Shown in pieces: positions 19,511-20,807 of a stretch of DNA of 20,807 bases. Made by a program: the position numbers and the translations under genes. The DNA lies in contig BFEA01000411.1 in assembly GCA_003427395.1 (NCBI GenBank), positions 1,208,721 to 1,229,527 on the forward strand, in the 5' to 3' direction. Source of the stretch: Chara braunii. Taxonomy: Eukaryota > Streptophyta > Charophyceae > Charales > Characeae. The notes under the pieces are model-generated. The model was not told the origin of the DNA. It saw only the letters and a program-made list of their open reading frames with translations, and did not search any database. Position 1 is the stretch's first letter. Every line of letters begins with the position of its first letter.

Positions 19511-20354
19511 GTGAGAGACACAGCCACCAACCCTCCCCAACCTCAGCCACCAAACCGCCAAAATAACCCTCGGACGCCCTCCACCCCGGCCAGGCTTGCA
19601 AGTGTAACTAACACAGTGATTGTAGTCATAGAAAAACAAAGAGGAGAAATCAACAGCACATTGCCCAACAAAATTGGGAGCATCAACGAGTGCTTTGGAG
19701 GGACAGCACAAGAAAAGAGAAAAGGGGGGGGGGAGAGGAGGGGAGGGGAGAGAATCAACAAATGTTCAGGGACGACACAAGAACCGAATTCAACATCATA
19801 AAAAATAAGAAAAAACTTGGAAGGAATTACAAACAATTATTCTATCAATATTGTATACTGCTTGGGGGTTGATAACAAATGCATGGAGGGAGTAAGAATT
19901 TTTTCACAGAAAGAAGACAGAAAAAGAACACCTTGCAGGAATCACAACCAGTTGTTCTGAGAACTTTTGACAATACTAAATGGTGATTGGGGGTCATAAC
20001 AAATGCATTGAAAGGAACTTGCAAAGCCTGTGGCCATACTTAAGGTAGATGCTCATCTGTTAATGTTTGATCGCTTTTTTTTTCTAACAAAGGTGGACCC
20101 CAACGAGCCCCACTTTGTTTGACTGGTCGTGTTACTTTTTGATCGGTTGCTTTTTTCGACAGGTTTCGAAAAGAGAACAGAGATCATTGAAATTTTGAAG
20201 ACTACGGTAGATGGATGAGCACCTTGCGCTTCGACATAACAGTATGAGTAATGTTGAGCCTTGAATACTCCCACACGTACGGTAAATACAATCCCAGCAC
20301 CTCAAGAAGCCAGTAGTATGAGGCCCTTCGTACTTCGAACTCCAGTGTGCAAAG
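127..20354 (-). CDS. Glutaminyl-tRNA synthetase, cytosolic type (C-terminal part, 8 exons, partial at both ends)
   Basis: GlnRS charges tRNA-Gln with glutamine using ATP; it is a class Ib synthetase acting in the cytosol. Eight minus-strand segments (20354-20223, 15657-15521, 13073-12977, 11825-11736, 9250-9150, 4920-4815, 2896-2807, 256-127) each have AG before and GT after on the coding strand, and their phases fit: 883 nt join into about 294 residues with no stop. Two codons are split by introns and restored on joining (Ser in GITRSDN, Arg in VMLRYAYP). Landmarks in order: YYWLLE and VWEYSRLN, the KMSKS-type loop [40 protein letters not shown] leading into the anticodon-binding barrels, [25 protein letters not shown] and FQFERLG. 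This matches the second half of plant GlnRS, whose usual length is roughly 750-800 residues. HIGH-motif exons lie to the right; the terminal exon lies to the left. The animal enzyme fits less well. No symbol is given because the species is unknown. Identification by recall, not by search. Confidence 0.95.
589..700. repeat. 112-bp fold-back (MITE-like or small-RNA-precursor-like)
   Basis: The arms 589-610 and 680-700 are near-perfect inverted repeats: ctaccatctttcccccga on the left against the complement ctaccgtcttcccccga on the right, both continuing into ATAG. The pairing resumes inward around ggtcatt (618-624 against 667-673). The total length and a 21-22 nt well-paired outer stem resemble both a short MITE and a plant pre-miRNA-sized hairpin. 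No clear target-site duplication was seen. Confidence 0.7.
2240..2377. repeat. 46-bp tandem repeat, 3 copies
   Basis: The units at 2240-2285, 2286-2331 and 2332-2377 are identical except for the last base of the third copy. Each unit holds a short imperfect hairpin, ccaccag ... ctggcgg. A diverged relative (aaactactatgccaccacc) follows near 2406. The near identity points to recent duplication. Confidence 0.97.
2450..2641. repeat. 192-bp fold-back element
   Basis: Three nested inverted-repeat pairs are visible: 2450-2470 with 2621-2641 (gttcaggcaccactacct against the complement gttcaaaccaccactacct), 2472-2482 with 2598-2608 (CTGCTGTTGGG perfect), and 2530-2541 with 2556-2567 (gacgaccaccg against gacgaccgccg). 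The terminal AACCACC motif is shared with the elements at 3145-3306, 7751-7822 and 8283-8320, suggesting one MITE family. Confidence 0.75.
2807..2896 (-). CDS. GlnRS exon G: anticodon-binding barrel (GVIHWV)
   Basis: This exon is 90 nt, 30 codons, phase 0 at both ends. The acceptor is tatcttag before GGA GTG ATC; the donor is TCAGAG followed by gtgagg. It encodes [19 protein letters not shown] followed by [19 protein letters not shown] and VRLF-x-KLF are conserved in GlnRS from bacteria to plants. Confidence 0.95.
3145..3306. mobile_element. 162-bp MITE-like element with perfect 18-bp terminal inverted repeats
   Basis: The left end TTTAAACCACCAGTACTT (3145-3162) and its exact reverse complement (3289-3306) enclose 126 bp without coding capacity. 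The palindromic TTTAAA at each outer end may include the target duplication (TTAA or TTTAAA), so the true boundary is ambiguous by up to 6 bp and the superfamily cannot be assigned. Related AAACCACC termini occur at 2450-2641, 7764-7795 and 8283-8320. Confidence 0.8.
3572..3687. repeat. 8-bp target-site duplication around U6 retropseudogene
   Basis: ACACATTC occurs at 3572-3579 and 3680-3687, directly outside the A-rich tail and directly outside the U6 body. On the minus strand both are preceded by A-rich sequence (GAATGTGT after AAAAT or AGAAA), compatible with L1-type target-primed insertion. Confidence 0.75.
3580..3679 (-). pseudogene. U6 snRNA retropseudogene (5'-truncated, A-rich tail, TSD)
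   Basis: On the minus strand 3679-3596 matches U6 snRNA from the base after its 5' stem-loop to near its 3' end: GGACATC, TTAAAATTGGAACG, AGAGAAGATTAGC, then CTGCGCAAGGATGACGCAC and AAATC-AGAAAT. The 5' stem-loop is missing. The catalytic ACAGAGA box reads TATAGAGA, and two bases are lost after GATGAC, so it should not work in splicing. The 3' end passes into A-rich sequence (3595-3580) instead of a Pol III T-run. Identical 8-bp repeats (ACACATTC on the plus strand) at 3572-3579 and 3680-3687 abut tail and body, as expected of LINE-mediated retroposition. Lost 5' end and broken box make a functional U6 gene unlikely. Confidence 0.88.
4514..4618. repeat. Fold-back element family 2, copy A (105 bp)
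   Basis: The left arm 4514-4544 (ACACTCTACACACATTTGGA, then CGCTTTCTGGA) pairs with right arm 4587-4618 (TCCAGAGAGCATCCAAATGC, then ATGTAGAGTACT). The centre has acattttgaatgcat, which recurs in copy B (6400-6524) in the same orientation, so the two are homologous elements and not chance hairpins. Confidence 0.8.
4815..4920 (-). CDS. GlnRS exon F: anticodon-binding barrel (RYAYPVTC)
   Basis: This exon is 106 nt. The acceptor is tttccag before G TAC GCC; the donor is CCAAAG followed by gtatgt. It encodes [17 protein letters not shown], then [18 protein letters not shown]. The joined LRYAYPVTC corresponds to the conserved L-R-Y-A/G-Y/F strand, and [13 protein letters not shown] to the turn before the HWV strand. 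The exon lies between two copies of the same small fold-back repeat (4514-4618 and 6400-6524). Confidence 0.95.
6183..6317. repeat. Diverged 50-bp direct repeat, two copies
   Basis: Copies at 6183-6232 and 6268-6317 both start acagat, then catgt-gcc-aat-gaccac and gaaatcc, ending in a T/C-rich run. Identity is roughly 70 percent by eye, so this is an old duplication. Confidence 0.6.
6400..6524. repeat. Fold-back element family 2, copy B (about 125 bp)
   Basis: The left arm 6413-6447 has ACACTCTACA and CATGCATTTGGACGCTTT; the right arm 6485-6516 has TCCAGAAAGCATCCAAACGC followed by ATGTAGAGTGCT. A 9-10 bp insertion interrupts the left arm. The central acattttgaatgtat (6466-6480) and the arms match copy A. 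Pairing may extend outward to GCTACAC / GTGTAGAG. Confidence 0.8.
7751..7822. repeat. 72-bp hairpin with 21-bp arms
   Basis: The left arm 7751-7771 (GTGCCATATGGCTTAAACCA, then C) pairs with 7802-7822 with one mismatch in 21. The loop starts with the sequence cagtacatccgagcct, shared with 8296-8315, so this hairpin belongs with the AAACCACC repeat family. Confidence 0.8.
8283..8320. repeat. GGTGGTTTAAACCACC palindrome with family flank
   Basis: The segment 8283-8298 is a perfect 16-bp palindrome. The sequence after it (cgctacctccgagcc, then T-rich) matches 7770-7795 (cagtacatccgagcct). The palindrome equals two abutting terminal repeats of the kind seen at 3145-3306, suggesting a collapsed or tail-to-tail copy. 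Confidence 0.6.
8725..8910. repeat. Diverged direct repeat (AGGTTTGTTC...)
   Basis: Segments 8725-8757 and 8877-8910 share aggtttgttc-ttct----c-cgaa-atagca in the same orientation, 152 bp apart. This is an old duplication by eye. A GGCCTTTAAGGCC palindrome lies between them. Confidence 0.45.
9150..9250 (-). CDS. GlnRS exon E: anticodon-binding barrel (VVYIE ... YYGLAPGK)
   Basis: This exon is 101 nt. The acceptor is cttgcag before GTCCCATTT; the donor is CTCAG followed by gtgagt, phase 2. It encodes [18 protein letters not shown], then [15 protein letters not shown] plus two bases of Arg. PFSRVVYIE-x-x-DFR and YYGLAPGK are hallmarks of plant-type GlnRS. The Arg codon AG|G is completed in exon F. 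Confidence 0.96.
9665..10453. repeat. Dispersed direct repeat pair, about 52 bp each
   Basis: Segments 9665-9717 and 10403-10453 share tga-tgatggat-ag, then ccca-gt--ccca, and end with ata-cccctg in the same orientation. Identity is moderate, so these look like remnants of one repeat family. Confidence 0.5.
10327..10559. repeat. Nested fold-back, about 233 bp
   Basis: Outer arms CTGTGACAGACT (10327-10338) and its complement (10548-10559) pair perfectly. Inner arms GACAGTCTGC (10381-10390) and GCAGACTGTC (10496-10505) pair perfectly. Between the arms pairing is patchy (TCCG, GAAAC). Outer and inner arms share the same GACAG-CT core, so some duplication inside each arm is likely. Confidence 0.6.
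11389..11460. repeat. 24-bp tandem repeat, 3 copies
   Basis: The units at 11389-11412, 11413-11436 and 11437-11460 (gcaacaaagtgaagggataa, then caac) are identical except the final base. The 24-bp period keeps an open frame on both strands, which explains a repetitive open frame here; no coding role is inferred. Confidence 0.97.
11620..11651 (+). other. G-quadruplex-prone run
   Basis: Six G-runs of 3-6 with 1-2 base loops lie on the plus strand (ggg t ggg ct gggggg tc ggggg c ggg a ggggg). This is the template strand of GlnRS, 85-116 bases past the donor of exon D, so the structure would form in DNA while the transcript is C-rich. Confidence 0.7.
11736..11825 (-). CDS. GlnRS exon D: start of proximal anticodon-binding barrel
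   Basis: This exon is 90 nt, 30 codons, phase 0 at both ends. The acceptor is ttgtgcag before CTTGTCATC; the donor is TACAAG followed by gtacta. It encodes [18 protein letters not shown] followed by [12 protein letters not shown]. Together with exon C it gives the family motif PLK-x-VITNF. The acidic middle is the least conserved part, as is usual in this loop of the family. Confidence 0.92.
12001..12082. repeat. (GA)n microsatellite with an unresolved base
   Basis: About 40 GA units are interrupted only by the N at 12041. The N is the sole ambiguous base in the window and probably marks an assembly join, so the length of the tract is uncertain. Confidence 0.95.
12411..12570. repeat. 80-bp tandem duplication
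   Basis: Copies at 12411-12490 and 12491-12570 share tttttggRaacagaacYg, ttttatc-tggaatc and gctcagacaaacaggc, at roughly 80 percent identity by eye. The period is not a multiple of three, which argues against the 147-codon plus-strand open frame across it (12331-12774) being a real gene. Confidence 0.85.
12977..13073 (-). CDS. GlnRS exon C: linker into the anticodon-binding region
   Basis: This exon is 97 nt. The acceptor is gtaacag before T GAT AAC; the donor is TTGAAG followed by gtgact. The first base completes Ser, followed by [17 protein letters not shown] and [15 protein letters not shown]. In GlnRS and GluRS the pattern N-x-x-x-PR-x-M-V/A-V-L-x-P-L-K marks the passage from the catalytic core to the first anticodon-binding beta-barrel. 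An in-frame reading of the intron past the donor (VTIIHL) resembles the true continuation by chance, but the joined exon D gives the better family match LVITNF. Confidence 0.94.
13181..13268. repeat. Compound (TC)11(AC)33 microsatellite
   Basis: TC units at 13181-13202 switch cleanly to AC units at 13203-13268. It borders the left end of the candidate LTR, whose target duplication lies within its edge. Confidence 0.97.
13510..13534. repeat. Perfect 12-bp palindrome arms, 1-nt centre
   Basis: GGACCGTTGATC, A, GATCAACGGTCC. It lies upstream of the TATA-like sequence in the candidate LTR, where it could be a regulatory site or a cruciform. Confidence 0.85.
13795..13919. repeat. 23-bp x2 tandem repeat followed by (TC)n
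   Basis: Two identical 23-bp units (13795-13817 and 13818-13840, ttctctccctgtccctccgc, then ccc) run into a pure TC/CT tract to 13919, inside the candidate LTR. Confidence 0.95.
14501..14532. repeat. Hairpin with perfect 10-bp arms
   Basis: CCCTGGCCTT (14501-14510) and AAGGCCAGGG (14523-14532) enclose a 12-nt loop near the right end of the candidate LTR. A T-run does not follow, so it is not a simple terminator. Confidence 0.8.
15521..15657 (-). CDS. GlnRS exon B: segment after the KMSKS-type loop
   Basis: This exon is 137 nt. The acceptor is cttcag before CTGAACAGA; the donor is CGCAG followed by gtgaac, leaving phase 2. It encodes [18 protein letters not shown], then [17 protein letters not shown] and ends IGITR plus two bases of a Ser codon. 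GWDDPRL and LRRRG are strongly conserved in eukaryotic GlnRS, in the part contacting the inner side of the tRNA. The split codon AG|T is completed by the next exon. Confidence 0.96.
16586..16643 (-). pseudogene. Truncated U6 snRNA pseudogene with A-rich tail
   Basis: On the minus strand 16643-16602 reads GACATCC, ATAAAATTGGAACGAT, CCAGAGAAGATTAGCGTGG, matching the central U6 region. The 5' stem-loop is missing, one base is lost after GACATCC, and ACAGAGA reads CCAGAGA. The match stops in the internal stem-loop and continues as A-rich AAAGAAAAAGAAAAGG (16601-16586). Its 5' limit is within a base or two of the other U6 copy (3679). No target duplication is evident. Too short to function. Confidence 0.82.
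16959..17024. repeat. Two adjacent short hairpins
   Basis: CGCTGATCT (16959-16967) pairs with AGATCAGCG (16972-16980) around TCGC. Then AAAATG-C-GGGGTC (16994-17006) pairs with GACCCCATTTT (17010-17021) with one bulge. Neither is followed by a T-run on the expected side. Confidence 0.65.
17159..17382. repeat. Fold-back with about 33-bp imperfect termini (224 bp)
   Basis: The left arm 17159-17191 (ggtcggggaaaaagtttatg, then ggtttcagttttc) aligns with the complement of 17349-17382 (ggtcgacaacagaaaagtta, then tgggttcaggtttc) with small gaps. No coding capacity is seen inside. It is MITE-like; no clear duplication flanks it. Confidence 0.65.
18019..18441. repeat. Alternating inverted array of a GCTCCAC-containing module
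   Basis: A module of about 65 bp (ATGTTCTAG-GGAAGATTCATTC, TTGCAC, GGAGAG-GTGGAGCGAGGCCC) occurs forward at 18019-18085, as an inverted fragment at 18112-18133, as a second inverted fragment at 18205-18235, forward at 18258-18324, inverted at 18339-18405, and as a forward fragment at 18411-18441. The pair 18264-18322 / 18340-18399 is a nearly perfect 59-60 bp hairpin with a 17-nt loop. No open frame is shared by the copies. Confidence 0.88.
18548..18630. mobile_element. 83-bp element with perfect 18-bp terminal inverted repeats
   Basis: CCGTTGATACAGGCGTTT (18548-18565) and its exact complement (18613-18630) bound 47 bp. The right flank is a (CA)n tract, so a target duplication cannot be judged. 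It is MITE-like or a hairpin. Confidence 0.75.
18631..18684. repeat. (CA)n followed by A-rich tract
   Basis: A short (CA)n with one G interruption passes into A14 and A12 runs broken by G. This may be a retroposon tail, but no body is recognised to the left. Confidence 0.8.
18833..18851. repeat. Short hairpin GCAAGTA / TACTTGC
   Basis: Perfect 7-bp arms at 18833-18839 and 18845-18851 lie next to a 10-bp palindrome CACTTAAGTG, at the end of the GC-rich repeat. Confidence 0.7.
18956..19024. repeat. Two hairpins in a GC-rich TTGAGC-repeat stretch
   Basis: GATTGAGCG (18956-18964) pairs with CGCTCAATC (18993-19001). GCTCAA (19006-19011) pairs with TTGAGC (19019-19024). The TTGAGC unit recurs again near 19030. 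Confidence 0.65.
19378..19508. repeat. Interrupted (CA)n microsatellite, about 130 bp
   Basis: CA units are interrupted by CG, CT and TA substitutions in the left half and pure in the right half, suggesting expansion from the right. Confidence 0.95.
19812..20014. repeat. Diverged tandem duplication, about 118-bp period
   Basis: Segments 19812-19890 and 19930-20014 share ggaat-acaa-ca-tt-ttct, caata, ttgggggt, ataacaaatgcat and gga in order. It is an old duplication without an open frame. Confidence 0.65.
20223..20354 (-). CDS. GlnRS exon A: end of catalytic domain with the KMSKS-type loop
   Basis: This exon is 132 nt, 44 codons, phase 0 at both ends. The acceptor is ccccag before CTT TGC ACA; the donor is AAG followed by gtgctc. 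It encodes [18 protein letters not shown], then [11 protein letters not shown] and ends in VMSKRK. In class I synthetases the KMSKS loop binds ATP; VMSKRK is the usual eukaryotic GlnRS form. The preceding exon should end near the family sequence ITHS and is not in the window. Confidence 0.95.
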
Positions 20355-20807
20355 CTGGGGCACAGACAAGAAAAGCATGCATTAATAATTAGAAGCCCGG
20401 CCCAATAAATGCCACCAACTTTATGGAATGAAGAGGGGTGATTCCAGAAAGGTTTGCACCCAGCACAAACGGTGCAGGAGGAGGACAGTGAACGTGTAAG
20501 GAGGCAAACGGGGGAGGAGGTGGCGGACCAGGGGAGGGGAAGAGAGAGACGGCAGGGCGCCGGAGGGACACAGACGGGGGAAGACAAGGAGGAGGGCCAG
20601 ACAATGAGAAGAGAGAGAGGGCAGGCCACACGGCGCATGGGGAGAGGAGTGGACAGGGGGAGAGACAGGGATAGAGAAATGGAGCGACAGATGAAAGGAA
20701 GGACAAGGTGGGCAGGAGGAACGGGGGAGGCTGAAAGGCAAAGAGGGAGGAAGAAGCGCAGGCAGGAAGATGGGGAGGGAAGGAGGCAGGGAGGGAGGGA
20801 GGAAAGG
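20355..20807 (-). other. Partial GlnRS intron (acceptor side), pyrimidine-rich in the transcript
   Basis: On the plus strand 20463-20807 is almost only G and A (ggaggagg, gggagggagggagg), so the transcript is C/U-rich. The 3' splice site of exon A is at 20355. A run of G-triplets near 20770-20801 is G-quadruplex-prone on the template strand. No exon was found here. Confidence 0.75.

Larger units (their letters stand above)
15658..20222 (-). other. GlnRS intron A/B (4565 bp), the most repeat-dense
   Basis: This is a phase 0 GT-AG intron. It contains a direct repeat cagtacaYRgcagaccttcc (about 16034 and 16078), a truncated U6 pseudogene (16586-16643), hairpins 16959-16980 and 16994-17024, a fold-back (17159-17382), a GC-rich repeat pair (17510-17545 and 18826-18851), the alternating module array (18019-18441), a small TIR element (18548-18630), (CA)n tracts and a duplicated segment (19812-20014). 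The stretches 15658-16030, 16100-16580 and 17630-18010 show nothing recognisable. Confidence 0.85.

Noticed and set aside
20132-20638. 168-codon minus-strand open frame
   Set aside because: It overlaps exon A but in a different frame; the GlnRS frame is the one with conserved motifs.

Overview
The window is a piece of a nuclear eukaryotic genome, most probably from a streptophyte (green plant or charophyte alga). It contains one recognisable gene on the minus strand: the C-terminal part of cytosolic glutaminyl-tRNA synthetase (GlnRS). Eight short exons (90-137 nt, 883 nt in total, about 294 residues) can be joined without a frame break across seven GT-AG introns of 1.15-4.57 kb. The joined product runs from just before the class I signature loop (VMSKRK) through the anticodon-binding beta-barrels to ...FQFERLG. 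The N-terminal catalytic part lies beyond the right edge, and the last residues and stop codon lie beyond the left edge. The plant assignment rests on the resemblance of the peptide to land-plant cytosolic GlnRS (for example [29 protein letters not shown]). Long repeat-filled introns with about 45-50% GC would suit a large-genome charophyte such as Chara, but species is a guess.

Layout, reading the gene 5' to 3' (right to left): partial intron (20355-20807, purine-rich on the plus strand); exon A (20223-20354); a 4.6 kb intron with (CA)n tracts, GC-rich repeats, an alternating inverted-repeat array (18.0-18.45 kb), several fold-back elements and a truncated U6 pseudogene; exon B (15521-15657); an intron holding a candidate 1.43 kb solo LTR (13271-14701) next to a long (TC)n(AC)n microsatellite; exon C (12977-13073); an intron with an 80-bp tandem duplication and a (GA)n tract containing the only N; exon D (11736-11825); an intron with a G-quadruplex-like run, a 24-bp x3 repeat and a fold-back; exon E (9150-9250); a 4.2 kb intron with dispersed fold-back repeats; exon F (4815-4920); an intron with a second fold-back copy, a U6 retropseudogene with target-site duplication and a 162-bp MITE with perfect 18-bp termini; exon G (2807-2896); an intron with a 192-bp fold-back, a 46-bp x3 repeat and a 112-bp hairpin; exon H (127-256); and an (AG)n tract at the left edge.

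Apart from GlnRS, no intact protein gene, transposase or reverse transcriptase could be recognised; the remaining open frames look like chance frames in introns. I found no convincing new multi-gene system. The most interesting non-coding signals are the alternating inverted module array in the first long intron, the 5'-truncated U6-derived retropseudogenes, and small fold-back families represented more than once inside this single gene.
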